Source: Bradyrhizobium sp. CCBAU 53351
GTDB taxonomy: Bacteria > Pseudomonadota > Alphaproteobacteria > Rhizobiales > Xanthobacteraceae
Direction: 5' to 3'
DNA length: 64,000 nt
Assembly (NCBI RefSeq): GCF_015291745.1
Contig: NZ_CP030059.1
Span: 1,639,501 to 1,703,500 of the forward strand
Part shown: positions 25,949 to 34,599 of the stretch, one piece after another
How positions within the stretch are numbered: position 1 is the first letter of the stretch
Layout of the letters: each line of letters begins with the position of its first letter
The notes under the pieces: model-generated
The model's input: the letters and a program-made list of their open reading frames with translations, nothing else
Databases searched by the model: none
What the model was told of the DNA's origin: nothing
Made by a program: the position numbers and the translations under genes

Positions 25949-26053
25949 CTATCGCCGGCGCTCAGACCGAGCATCGTAGTAGATGATCGCCGCGAATGTG
26001 GCCCCCACGGCTAAGATGCCGACGCAGCCAGTAATCAAAAGCCCTACCACCAT
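25949..26053 (-). CDS. 34-residue single-helix membrane peptide
   Basis: MVVGLLITGCVGILAVGATF then AAIIYYDARSERRR: one strongly hydrophobic helix followed by a basic end, a typical inner-membrane micropeptide. The frame is closed by a stop shortly upstream, so the ATG at 26053 is the only good start; AGGG precedes it closely. Function unknown. Confidence 0.45.
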   Translation of the reverse strand: MVVGLLITGCVGILAVGATFAAIIYYDARSERRR

Positions 26054-26601
26054 ACCCTGGTAGTATTCGCAAGCGCATCACGGCGGCAATTCACGAATGA
26101 TTAGCAGCGGGAATGACGGTTGATTGCGTCTATCCGCATCGACGAGTCCCGTCAGTCTTTGGAAGCGGCGTTGCGTTTATCAAGGACTTGACGCCTCCAA
26201 CTTGCTCAGGAGGCGCGCCGTCGGCCCACCAACTTTTGAGCCAAGCTCCCTCAGTCAGCGTATACAAGCTTCCACCGCGCTTTCCGATTTTTCGACAGTC
26301 CTGGCCGTGCTGACCGCGATGGGACTGGAGTTGAAGGTAACACCTAGGAGGAGCGACAAACGAACAGCCTCACTCGGGCGGATGACACAGCAGTGTATGA
26401 AGCGAGCTCCGTTCGATACTGGTCAGGGGAAGCTTGCGCTGAAGCGAGCGGGCTAAGACGTCGGTCTCCACGGTAAAATTGGTGATGCGTGGTTCTTCCG
26501 GAACGGACCGAGTGGCCGCCGCGGCACCCCTGCCCAGCCTTCCTCCATAGCCGGGGCCGGGGACATCACTAGCCTGCTTCGAACTCATACACCGTTTCGA
26601 G

Positions 26602-26751
26602 TCAACGGCGTCTCTGGTTGTTCTCAGCCAGCCAGACCTTCTCTCTAAGCCTCTCTAGGTCTTCCATTGCTTTAAGCAATCTCGTCAATTCGGAGACGAT
26701 GTGTGCCAGAGTGGGTTTGCGCAGTTTTCGGACTCGAGATTTCTGCCTCAT
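26602..26751 (-). CDS. small basic coiled-coil-like protein
   Basis: A 49-residue protein, MRQKSRVRKLRKPTLAHIVS followed by ELTRLLKAMEDLERLREKVW and a basic end. The central helix shows leucines in heptad-like spacing. GGGAG lies ten bases before the ATG. The open frame extends to 26853 but the extra 34 residues look random. Compare the protein at 28676, which has a similar basic helix layout. Confidence 0.45.
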   Translation of the reverse strand: MRQKSRVRKLRKPTLAHIVSELTRLLKAMEDLERLREKVWLAENNQRRR

Positions 26752-27184
26752 CGCGAAACGGCTCCCTGCCAGGACCGACGGAGATGTGGCTTGAGGCGCA
26801 AGAACCATGCCAGTGAGTGCAACCGCAATTATTTGGCCGGCGTCCCTCTCCACCCATAGGCCTGGTGTGCGATCTGGCCAGTGGCGTCGTCCCTCTCGTC
26901 AGAGAGACGCCAGGCCGCACTCCGAGCAAACAGTTAAAATTACTGCTGTTGTTAACGGTGCATCGATAGAAACTGACTCACACCTATACCCGCAAATCGA
27001 CGCATGAGTGAGGGCCATGAAACGTTGATTCGGAAAATACAGATCCGTTGACCTAAAGGCAGGGCATCCCAACAACAGCCAGTCCGGATTTATCCCGCGT
27101 GCAGTTTCTCCATGTCGGCCGCGCGAGCCGCACCTGTTCGAACAGCGGAATACTGATTGGTACGGAAGGCAGCCGGTTATGAAC
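26752..27184. other. intergenic stretch, no gene seen
   Basis: Frames at 26672-26929, 26807-27007 and 26899-27279 lack coding character. No repeat or RNA gene recognised. Confidence 0.45.
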
Positions 27185-27370
27185 TCACACTCGAGACGGG
27201 CCGCGGCGTAGGGGCAAAGTGCAGGTGGGAACGTTGGGTGCGGGCGCGGACCGCACTGATAACGTTGCGGACCTCGCATCCCGCGATGCTGAAAGGGCGG
27301 TCGAAATGAACGAGGAAAAGCCGATCACTGCGAGTGCTATGAACACAACTCCGGAAAATACGCTGGCCAT
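27185..27370 (-). CDS. small exported or membrane-anchored protein
   Basis: A 61-residue protein with an N-terminal hydrophobic helix (MASVFSGVVFIALAVIGFSS, FISTALSA) and a polar basic tail. AGGAAGG lies before the ATG at 27370. The helix could be a signal peptide cut after LSA or an anchor. The frame is open to 27493, but only the ATG at 27370 has a ribosome binding site. Family unknown. Confidence 0.5.
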   Translation of the reverse strand: MASVFSGVVFIALAVIGFSSFISTALSASRDARSATLSVRSAPAPNVPTCTLPLRRGPSRV

Positions 27371-27582
27371 TTGAACCTTCCTCACTCGCCTCAGCATCGG
27401 ACGGAAGTGTTTCAGTATTGTTTCGCTTTGGCGCCAATATGGCTTCGTACACACAACCGTGTACTGCGGAGTGGTCTTGCTATGGCTACCCATAAGCTCC
27501 TGCAGGGGCCATCTAGGAGTGAGCTAGCAGCCCAGAATATTTACATCTCGGATGGTTGCACCGGCACAACGGGCAATTTTGA

Positions 27583-27915
27583 TTACGGGACTTTCCGTCC
27601 GAGATCTTTCAGCACCGCGTGAAGAAAATCGCTGGCATGGTCGTATTGCGCGTTGCCGCTTCTGACCTGGTGGGCTTGCGGCTCCATTATCCGGCCCACG
27701 GTTTCGGGGCCCAGAAGTTCAACTCTGTCCGACCGCTGCTGCAGTAGACGATCGGGAATGTCTTTCACGGATTCGAACAGTCTGAGCAAGCACTGTTCGC
27801 CCGCCGACTCATGGTCGTGATGAGCTTTCGCTGCGAAAAATGCGAATAACCCGCGGAATGCCTCACGGGAACGACAGGTTTTCCCATCGCAATATCCCTG
27901 AAAATAAAATCCCAA
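27583..27915 (-). CDS. hypothetical protein
   Basis: A 110-residue protein with reasonable composition and helical stretches (EAFRGLFAFFAAKAHHDHES, CLLRLFESVKDIPDRLLQQR, DHASDFLHAVLKDLGRKVP). No motif or family recognised. It is isolated: neighbours on both sides are small genes on the same strand with long gaps. The start at 27915 is the first ATG; a GTG or internal start cannot be excluded. Confidence 0.55.
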   Translation of the reverse strand: MGFYFQGYCDGKTCRSREAFRGLFAFFAAKAHHDHESAGEQCLLRLFESVKDIPDRLLQQRSDRVELLGPETVGRIMEPQAHQVRSGNAQYDHASDFLHAVLKDLGRKVP

Positions 27916-28110
27916 TAAGATCTAGGTTGCCGACTTCGCACGGGAAAAAGTTGCAAAAATTACTTTCGTTCACCTAGGTCAATGCTCGTAATCTACTCAG
28001 CCCTAAGCCAAGAGCGCCGCGGATTGTATTGGTTGCCTTCGACGGTCCTGTCGAGACTTTGTCGCGACCAAAATATTTAGTTCATCTATTTAAAACGAGG
28101 TGTGGCTAGC

Positions 28111-28305
28111 TCAAACTGGTTCGGGCTCCGGTGATTGCCGCTGCTTAGCCGGCGCAGGTGGCCCCGGAGCGCGACGACCAAGAGCCCCTTGTGCAGCCAG
28201 GCGGTCGAGAAGCTGGGAGCGCGATATCCGAGCTTCGCGTCTCGTGTGGTGTGCCGCACGTTCTTCGTGCGTTTTGACGCGCAATAGAGCGCCGACGACC
28301 AGCAT
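28111..28305 (-). CDS. small basic protein, function unknown
   Basis: A 64-residue protein: MLVVGALLRVKTHEERAAHH, then RISRSQLLDRLAAQGALGRR and a Pro-rich end. AAGGG stands six bases before the ATG. Mixed helical and Pro-rich composition is plausible for a rhizobial small protein, but the opposite-strand frame (28100-28327) is equally long, so the call is weak. Confidence 0.35.
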   Translation of the reverse strand: MLVVGALLRVKTHEERAAHHTRREARISRSQLLDRLAAQGALGRRAPGPPAPAKQRQSPEPEPV

Positions 28306-28463
28306 TCGAAACCCTTGCGAAGCCTAAACCGAAAGCCGTTGCTCATAAGCGCGAATGGAACTTTAAAAGCTCGCGATTTAATGACAAATTTTGTTATAAT
28401 ATATAATTATGATGACTCCATCGCAAAAATGAAAAATATGCTTGGAGAAAATGGGAGGTTGCA

Positions 28464-28601
28464 ATGGAAGCTGCTCGCCGCTTTCGCGCCATGGCATTGC
28501 TTTGTCGACAGACTGCCGCGCTTCAACCGGGCAGAAGCTGGCAGCTGCTTGCAGAGGCGGAGTACTGGGAGCATCTGGCGGCTGCGGCTTTAGCTCATTG
28601 A
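28464..28601 (+). CDS. 45-residue conserved small protein
   Basis: MEAARRFRAMALLCRQTAAL, then QPGRSWQLLAEAEYWEHLAA and a short end. The YRAM-LCRQ...SWxLLAEAExWEHLA pattern is one I recognise from many tiny Bradyrhizobium proteins. GGGAGG lies six bases before the ATG. Two amphipathic helices with conserved Trp are evident; function unknown. Confidence 0.7.
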   Translation: MEAARRFRAMALLCRQTAALQPGRSWQLLAEAEYWEHLAAAALAH

Positions 28602-28675
28602 GCTTCGGTCGAGTGATTGTTCGTGTTTCTCTTTTTCGGCGGTTTTTTAGTTCAATTCATTTTCCGAGGCATGTG

Positions 28676-28846
28676 ATGTTGCGTACCCAGACTTATACTT
28701 GTGCCGTTCTGAGAGCGCGGCTGCAGGCGCTGGTGACGGAGCTTAGAGAGGTGGAGAAGCTCCGAAGTAAGCTCCGCCATGTAGAAGCGAGAGCAATCAG
28801 CCGAAGACGTCGGATCAGGGCGGACGGCAAAGCGAGAGCCCTTTAG
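28676..28846 (+). CDS. 56-residue basic helical protein
   Basis: MLRTQTYTCAVLRARLQALV, then TELREVEKLRSKLRHVEARA and a very basic tail (RRRRIRADGKAR). One long charged helix, probably a coiled coil or nucleic acid contact. GAGG precedes the ATG at seven bases. Same strand and close to the gene at 28464; both may be one transcript. Confidence 0.45.
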   Translation: MLRTQTYTCAVLRARLQALVTELREVEKLRSKLRHVEARAISRRRRIRADGKARAL

Positions 28847-29022
28847 GCTCGAGACTCGCCTGGTCCGAAGCTTGATATTCGAATCCCCAACTAAGTGGGG
28901 AGGTCGCCGTTCGTCCCGCGGGGGAATAACCTCCGCGAGTATGTCTCTGCGACGCACAGCCCGCCAGCCACTGCGACGTACCTCGCTATTCTTTAGAACA
29001 CTCAGCGGCGAAGCCCGGGCCT

Positions 29023-29265
29023 CTATTCAGGATTGCGGGCTCGCCCCAGAGTCTCATTCGTTACACTTCGGAACACTGCAACAAGTCGATCGCGTTCCCA
29101 AAGCTCCACGTCGTGCTGGCCGTTCATCTGCTGGGCTCGACGTCTCGCCGCTTGCTCGTCAATGCAATCGAGCTTTGCAGCGCAGATCACTCGCCGATTC
29201 CCGTCCACCATGAACACTCTGTACCGCACGATGGCAGTCCCAAACTCAAGAGAGGACTGCATCAT
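29023..29265 (-). CDS. small conserved protein, function unknown
   Basis: An 80-residue protein with YRVFMVDGNRRVICAAKLDC, DEQAARRRAQQMNGQHDVEL and WERDRLVAVF. The order (aromatic strand, turn, strand, helix with repeated Ala/Arg, then HDVELWxxxRLV strand) is a small alpha/beta fold that I recognise from many rhizobial hypothetical proteins. No catalytic residues. It probably starts at 29265 or at the second Met. Confidence 0.72.
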   Translation of the reverse strand: MMQSSLEFGTAIVRYRVFMVDGNRRVICAAKLDCIDEQAARRRAQQMNGQHDVELWERDRLVAVFRSVTNETLGRARNPE

Positions 29266-29392
29266 AATCGAATGTTGGGCTGAGGCAGTATGAGATGAAG
29301 TGCAGGCGCGTGGAACATTATAAGTGTTGCAATCCGGTAGATCCAGCGCGCCAGAAACTCACCGAGCCTTTGGGTGATCTACCAGCATGTTT

Positions 29393-30118
29393 TCAGTGGC
29401 GAAATCTCACCGCGTGCCGAAGTGCCCGAGTCGCGCTTAGTATCGAGAAGCCTCCCAGCATCATCAATGCCGCACCGAGCCAGGTTACCGCTCGGCTGCG
29501 CACCTCGCCCGGCGCCTGTTCGTCGCGCGCAGCCGTCGGCATAACAAGAGATAAGTCGCCTCGCGCGGCAGCGGAAAGCTTCTCAACCTCAGCTTGGGAC
29601 GGCACGGAATGCTCGGCCGTGAGCTGGCCGCTGGGAAGATCAGAGAGGGGAGCCGCCGTAATTGGGGTCGACGTGCCGGAATCGAACACAGAAGCAGCAT
29701 TCGCCACCTTCATTTCGCGTGCCGGCGGCATCGGTTGAGGCTCGTCAGCCTTCGCAGAGCTTGGTAACTCCGCGTGCGCATCGCTTACCGGGCTCCGCCT
29801 TTGCCGCATGTTCTCGTTCTCGTCGGGCCTGACGGTGCGGGTAGCGATGCGACGATGACCCGGTTGTCGCGCCGTCGCGACTCCCTCGGCCAAGAACCAG
29901 CATTTGCTGCGGCCTTCCCGCCGATACACCCAGCGCTGGCTGGTGCCGGGCGGGTTGCCGGGCTGTGCCAAGCATTCCGGTCGCGCTGACGAGCTTGTAG
30001 CAGGTTCGCGAGGTGCAGGATGAAACAAGTCAGTAAACGGGGCGGAGAGCGCAGGTGTCGCCGCAAGATCTCCAAGGAGAACCAAGCTGGCGAAACGACA
30101 TCGCAAATGATCGGACAT
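29393..30118 (-). CDS. exported protein with C-terminal membrane helix
   Basis: A 241-residue protein. N-terminal signal-like segment CRFASLVLLGDLAATPALSA, then a short conserved-looking part (GTSQRWVYRREGRSKCWFLA), a long low-complexity Ala/Ser/Pro middle, and a C-terminal helix WLGAALMMLGGFSILSATRA. The QRWxYRxExxxKCWFL part matches many rhizobial periplasmic proteins of unknown role. Likely anchored in the inner membrane with the body in the periplasm. It lies alone. Confidence 0.7.
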   Translation of the reverse strand: MSDHLRCRFASLVLLGDLAATPALSAPFTDLFHPAPREPATSSSARPECLAQPGNPPGTSQRWVYRREGRSKCWFLAEGVATARQPGHRRIATRTVRPDENENMRQRRSPVSDAHAELPSSAKADEPQPMPPAREMKVANAASVFDSGTSTPITAAPLSDLPSGQLTAEHSVPSQAEVEKLSAAARGDLSLVMPTAARDEQAPGEVRSRAVTWLGAALMMLGGFSILSATRALRHAVRFRH

Positions 30119-30522
30119 CGAAAACTCTCGGTGATGTGCCCCACCCGAGACTTCGCGGCGATATTGGCCCCGATACGACTAAAATCCGGCAGGGCAATGA
30201 ATTAAATGTGTTCCTGGTCAGTGGAATTAAAATACCTATCCAGCTCGCGTCGGTTGCATCAGGGTTAGCTCAATTGGCCAAGCTGGGGGCGAAGCTGACG
30301 AGCGAGTTTCTTGGATAATCTCGCTTTGGTTGCGGCGAGCGAGCGTTGCGTCGATGATCAATTAAATGCCCTGCCATGATGTTACCGCTGTCATGCCATT
30401 CTCCGCGCCGCATCCCGCATTTAAATGTGGATTGTGCGATTATCATCGGTCTGATGCCTTGCCTGCTTCTTCATCTCAGACTTTTGTGCCTAGGCTTTCG
30501 TCCCTAAACCTCGGATCTCGCC
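30119..30522. other. intergenic stretch, upstream of H-NS-like gene
   Basis: AT-rich parts occur near 30200-30240 and 30400. An 87-codon frame (30055-30318) ends in a helical LASVASGLAQLAKLGAKLTS segment but has no ribosome binding site, so I do not call it. This stretch probably contains the promoter for the gene at 30523. Confidence 0.4.
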
Positions 30523-30852
30523 ATGGACACCGCGCATTTCAATTCGCTCTCCCTTGATGAGCTCTGGATGTTTCACCAGCAGGTCACTGCCAGGCTTACT
30601 CAGAAACTCTTGGTGCAAAAAGCACATTTGGAGGAACGACTTCACAGGATTGGGCTAGCCGAGAATGCTACACGGTTCGATCGTAAACGCCGTCCATACC
30701 CGCCCGTTCGTCCCAAATACCGCAATCCCACGAACCCGTCGGAGACATGGTCCGGTCGTGGCAGGCTGCCGCGGTGGCTGCAGCCGCAGCTCCGAGGCGG
30801 TCGGAAGTTAGACGATTTCCTAATCGAGCGGGCTTCAGTGCAAAAGCGCTAG
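30523..30852 (+). CDS. H-NS-family histone-like protein
   Basis: A 109-residue protein. The N-terminus (SLDELWMFHQQVTARLTQKL, then AHLEERLHRIG) is the oligomerisation helix; the C-terminus has the H-NS DNA-binding pattern YRNPTNPSETWSGRGRLPRW followed by GGRKLDDFLI. The W-x-GRG-R-P-x-W core is the AT-hook-like loop that reads the minor groove of AT-rich DNA. Such proteins silence acquired genes, which fits its place among IS elements and AT-richer segments. Confidence 0.93.
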   Translation: MDTAHFNSLSLDELWMFHQQVTARLTQKLLVQKAHLEERLHRIGLAENATRFDRKRRPYPPVRPKYRNPTNPSETWSGRGRLPRWLQPQLRGGRKLDDFLIERASVQKR

Positions 30853-31143
30853 GCGAATTCAACGGCGGTTGCGACATCTGGAATGAGTATGCTGGCGACG
30901 GCGGTGATCCATCCTGCGGCTGGGATCATTGCTTCAAAGCCTCATCGAATTCCGGTCTAGAACCGTGCTTGGAGGGATTGTCATCCCGCTATTTGAAATG
31001 ACCATCTTTTCTCGGCTGGACCGCGCGGTCTTCTGTGGTCGCCACATCGAGGCCGCGTTTGTTGCGGGAAATCGGCTGAACCGTTGAGCTGTAACTTTCG
31101 GCCGCGCGACACATTGGCGTGGCAGACCGGTTCTCGCTCGATG

Positions 31144-31308
31144 CTATTTCTTCAGTAACAGCCCCAACTTCCGGGCCATTCGCCTCACGGACCCCGCGTA
31201 GCGGCCGAGTTCGGCGGCGATCCTGCCGGCGCCAACTCCCTGCCGGGCAAGCCTTCCCAATCGTTGGGTCTCCTCTTTAGCCCATTGCTTTGGCTTCGGT
31301 GTTTTCAT
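31144..31308 (-). CDS. small helix-turn-helix-like protein
   Basis: A 54-residue protein: MKTPKPKQWAKEETQRLGRL, ARQGVGAGRIAAELGRYAGS, then VRRMARKLGLLLKK. The W-x-x-E-E-x-x-x-L...G...IAAELGR...V-x-x-A-x-x-L spacing is a Myb/homeodomain-like three-helix DNA-binding pattern seen in many small rhizobial proteins. The frame is open to 31605, but the recognisable part begins at this ATG and the upstream part overlaps the adjacent IS remnant. Confidence 0.65.
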   Translation of the reverse strand: MKTPKPKQWAKEETQRLGRLARQGVGAGRIAAELGRYAGSVRRMARKLGLLLKK

Positions 31309-31552
31309 GCTGCGAGCACTCGGCTCGAACCAGTAAACCAGCGAGCTTGGTGGTTGACACTTGGGAAATTTACGGGTGGCCAGCCCTTTAAGAGGGGTTG
31401 TTGCAATCTGCTTGGATCGTCTCAAGACCGGGGCCGGCGCAGTGGTCTGGCGGAAGCAGCCGCAGGCTCGTGAAGCAGGGCTCGCTGCCGACACGAGCTG
31501 CACGATGCGGATCTCGGAAGGATCGGCTGCCTCGAGCCGCATCTCGTACGCG

Positions 31553-32338
31553 GACTCATTAAAGGCGCAGCCATAGCCTGATTGACGTGGGTTGAACGAA
31601 GGCAAGGTAGTTGGCGGCGAGCCTGTCGTAGCGCGTCGCCACCCGGCGACGTTGTTTGATCCTGTTGAAGAGCCGCTCGACCCGGTTACGAGCCCGGTAG
31701 AGGTAGGGACTGAAGCAGATAGGATCGCTGCGATTGCTTTTCGGCGGGATGTTGGCCCACGCGCCCTTCTTCATGGCAAGCGCTCTGATCCAGCCGGCGT
31801 CATAGCCACGGTCGGCAAGCAACATTGACCCGGACTTCAGACGAGACAGCAGTTTTCCCGCAAGTCGAACGTCGTGGGCCTCGCCAGGACTCAACGCCAG
31901 CCGTACCGGCAGACCATTGCTATCGACCACCGCATGAAGTTTACTCGTCAAGCCGCCGCGTGACCGCCCCATCGATTGGCGCTGGTTTCGCATGATGCAG
32001 GCTCCATGCTGATGCACGCGGACAATCGAGGTGTCGATCATTTGGACAGCGGCATCATGAGCAGCGGCAAGTGCGTCTATGATACGGCTCCAGACCCCAG
32101 CCCTCCGCCAGCGAACGAAGCGGTTATATCAAGTGGTGTACGGGCCGAACGCCTCAGGCAGATCGCGCCAGGGTGCTCACGATCTCAAGACCCAAAAGAT
32201 GCCGTTTAGGACACGACGATCGTTTACCCGAGGAACGCCACGCGGCTTGTTGGGCAACATCGGCTTGAGGGCCGCCCATTCAAAATCGGCAAGTTCATAG
32301 CGCATGATTCGAAGCTCCATTTTGACAGCTTGAATCAC
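31553..32338 (-). mobile_element. degenerate IS5-type element
   Basis: Boundaries are approximate: GGACTCA near 31553 and TGATTCA (on the minus strand) near 32337 may be remains of short end repeats. It contains a transposase gene with two nonsense codons and no recognisable partner frame. The left end abuts the small helix-turn-helix gene. Confidence 0.65.
31559..32305 (-). pseudogene. IS5-family transposase with two in-frame stops
   Basis: From ATG 32305 the frame reads MRYELADFEWAALKPMLPNK ... NGIFWVLRS, then TGA in place of the expected Gly codon, AP-type residues WRDLPEAFGPYTT, a second TGA where Cys is usual, then NRFVRWRRAGVWSR and an open C-terminal half from MIDTSIVRVHQHG through LLADRGYDAGWIRALAM to RNRVERLFNRIKQRRRVATR. 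Frame is kept throughout, so only two point mutations inactivate a 248-codon gene. DDE residues in DTS, ADRGYD and RVERLFNRIK remain. Confidence 0.9.
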
Positions 32339-32477
32339 AGGCATCCGACCAAACATAATGCGCCTAATTTGTCCACCGTCACTGCTGCTTTTTGAGCGGA
32401 GCGGACATCAACCAAGGGACTGTCCGGCTGGATCAGTCAAAATGATCCTGTGTCCGCACCGGAAGATATGGCGCCGT

Positions 32478-33491
32478 CTATTTTTCGCCGATGATCATGG
32501 AGTTTCCACCTGGAAGGTGGCGAACCATCGTCTTTGTGAACCCGGCCGAACGCATCCAACCGGTGCAATCCGTTGCCGTATATCCAAACCCACCCGCCGT
32601 CCAAAGGAGCATGTTGAGAGAGGAGAGCAAGCCAGTTGTGCTTGTGCGCCGGTCGTCATCGATCAGCATATCATAGACGATGACAGCCCCGCCGGTCTGG
32701 ATCGATCGATACGCCTTGTCCAGCAACATCTTCTTGGCTTCAAGGTCCCAATTGTGGAGGACGCGACCCAACACGATGACCTCGGCCTGAGGCAACGGAT
32801 CCTTGAAGAAATCGCCTCCCGCGAAACTCACCCTATCAGCGACGTTGCGTTTGACCGCGTACTCCTCGAATGCCGAGCACAGCATCGGGAGATCGAATCC
32901 GATCGCGCGGACGTGAGGATGAACCAAAGCAACCTGGACCGGTAGGCAACCTTGAGCGGTGCCTACGTCGCAAAGTGTCTGATAGTTCTCCCAGGGGAAC
33001 TGGTGAGCGATACCTTGAGCGGCGAGCAAGCTGCCGGACGTCATCGCGGTGACGAAGGTCCGGAATCTCGCTGCGTCGTTGTACAAAGACCCAAAATGAT
33101 CATGGCCATGCGTTTCGGCCGCCGGGTTGCCGGTCTGCAGCGACTGCGTCAGCGACCCCCATAAGACGTATTCGCGGCGGTTGTACTGATCGAAGCTGGC
33201 GCCGAGATACGTCGGCTTCGCTCGGTCTAGATAAAAATCGCTCTCCTCGGTGTTGCGATATCGCCCTTCGTCATCTCGCGTCAGAAGACCAGTGGCGACG
33301 AGTGCATCGAAGAAGTCGCGAGCTGAGCGACCGTGGACCCGAATGCGGCTGGCGAGATCCCTCGCATCGAGCGGGCCGGCTGCGAGCTCGGAAAAAACTC
33401 CGAGTTCGACCGCGCTCAATAGAACTTTCGCCTGTCGATAGGCGCTGCCGATCTCGAAAAGCCGATCGGTACGCGGATGTTCGCGGGTCAT
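32478..33491 (-). CDS. SAM-dependent O-methyltransferase family 2
   Basis: A 337-residue protein. N-terminal winged-helix dimer domain (SAVELGVFSELAAGPLDARD, FFDALVATGLLTRDDEGRYR), then the Rossmann fold: LCDVGTAQGCLPVQVAL is motif I with one atypical Thr-Ala, IGFDLPML ends strand 2, DRVSFAGGDFFKDPLP is the classic strand 4 segment, and LGRVLHNWDLEAKKMLLDKA holds the catalytic His. The C-terminus GFTKTMVRHLPGGNSMIIGE is typical. Such enzymes methylate small phenolics or antibiotics. GGAG lies nine bases before the ATG. It is 35 bp downstream of the Bug-type gene, same strand, so they form one transcript. Confidence 0.92.
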   Translation of the reverse strand: MTREHPRTDRLFEIGSAYRQAKVLLSAVELGVFSELAAGPLDARDLASRIRVHGRSARDFFDALVATGLLTRDDEGRYRNTEESDFYLDRAKPTYLGASFDQYNRREYVLWGSLTQSLQTGNPAAETHGHDHFGSLYNDAARFRTFVTAMTSGSLLAAQGIAHQFPWENYQTLCDVGTAQGCLPVQVALVHPHVRAIGFDLPMLCSAFEEYAVKRNVADRVSFAGGDFFKDPLPQAEVIVLGRVLHNWDLEAKKMLLDKAYRSIQTGGAVIVYDMLIDDDRRTSTTGLLSSLNMLLWTAGGFGYTATDCTGWMRSAGFTKTMVRHLPGGNSMIIGEK

Positions 33492-33526
33492 GGGACATTT
33501 CTCCTGTCTCGGTGCTTTGCGCGTCC

Positions 33527-34486
33527 CTATTTCGGCGGCGCCTGGGTGTAACGGGCGAGCGCGTCGCGCTCGTCCATGACGATCTTTTGCAGTTCTGCCG
33601 GAGAGGTGACTCGTACCCGCATGCCGATCGCATTGAAGCGTCCCGCCAAGTCCGCGCCTGCGCCGATCGCGTGCAGGTCGGCACCGATGCGTTCACGCAG
33701 CTCCGCCGACATCCCGCGGGGCGCGAAAAAGCCCAGGAACGCTTCGTACTCAAGCTCCGGAAAACTCGACTCGCGCGCCGTGGGAACGTCCGGTAAGAAG
33801 GGGGATCGTTGACTATTCGTGATCGCGATAATCTTGATCTTACCGGTTTGCGCCATCGGCAACTGGGTCGCGAGGGCAGCAGCATAGAATTGGAGTCGAT
33901 CTTCCGAGAGGTCCTGCATCGCCATGCTCACCTCTCGGTATGGGACACGCGGGAGATCGATGCCGGCGCGCTTCAAAAACCCCGGCACTAGATAGTCCAG
34001 ACTGCCGGGAGTTCCGCTCCAATTGAACTGGCCCCGCTTGAGGCGTGCCTGCGCCACAAATTCGGACAGCGAGCTTGTCGCCAGGGAAGCAGGCACCCCT
34101 ATCGCTACGTAGACTTCAGCGGCCGCCGCAACCGGCAGCAGATCATCGGGATTGTACGGAAGGCTGCCCGCGTGCGCGAGCAGGTTGCTCGTGAGCGGTC
34201 CCCCGTTCGTATAGAGGAGAGTATGACCATCGTTCGAGTTGAGCACCGCGGTCGCGGCGATGATGCCGTCGGCGCCTGGACGATTTTCGACGATGACGGG
34301 CTTCCCCCACCGCTCCGCAAGCTTTTCGGCGAACGGACGCGCCGTGACGTCGCCACCGCTGCCAGGCGGAAATGGCGTGATGATCTTCACGACTTGGGTT
34401 GGCCACGACTGGGCGTTGCCCGGAAGCGCGGCAAACGAAAGAGCGATCGTTGTCAGCAGTCCCAAAGCTAAATGCGTGGTGCGCAT
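33527..34486 (-). CDS. Bug/TTT-type periplasmic solute-binding protein
   Basis: A 319-residue protein. Signal peptide (about 1-25, LALGLLTTIALSFAALPGNA), then WPTQVVKIITPFPPGSGGDV, the hallmark start of Bug proteins, followed by GKPVIVENRPGADGIIAA and YTNGGPLTSN. The C-terminal part LPDVPTARESSFPELEYEAF and LGFFAPRGM is also typical. These bind carboxylates for a tripartite tricarboxylate transporter, but no permease genes are near, so it may sense or feed a distant transporter. The ATG at 34486 has GGAG upstream; the frame extends to 34543 without reason. First gene of the pair with the methyltransferase. Confidence 0.92.
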   Translation of the reverse strand: MRTTHLALGLLTTIALSFAALPGNAQSWPTQVVKIITPFPPGSGGDVTARPFAEKLAERWGKPVIVENRPGADGIIAATAVLNSNDGHTLLYTNGGPLTSNLLAHAGSLPYNPDDLLPVAAAAEVYVAIGVPASLATSSLSEFVAQARLKRGQFNWSGTPGSLDYLVPGFLKRAGIDLPRVPYREVSMAMQDLSEDRLQFYAAALATQLPMAQTGKIKIIAITNSQRSPFLPDVPTARESSFPELEYEAFLGFFAPRGMSAELRERIGADLHAIGAGADLAGRFNAIGMRVRVTSPAELQKIVMDERDALARYTQAPPK

Positions 34487-34599
34487 GACGGAATCTCCTC
34501 GTCCCGATCGCCGGCACGGCGGTTTGTCGGGCTCGATGGACACTACGGAGCGATACCCTTAAGGTCCTTGTTTCAGGGTCTGAAGAGTTCTGAACAGGC

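Noticed and set aside
26200..26380. Possible remnant of an addiction-module antidote (SDFSTVLAVLTAMGLELKV)
   Set aside because: The last 20 residues resemble such proteins, but upstream similarity is weak and in another frame; too short to support.
28870..28905. ATTCGAATCCCC, like a tRNA T-arm
   Set aside because: No matching acceptor, anticodon or D-arm around it; no tRNA found in the window.
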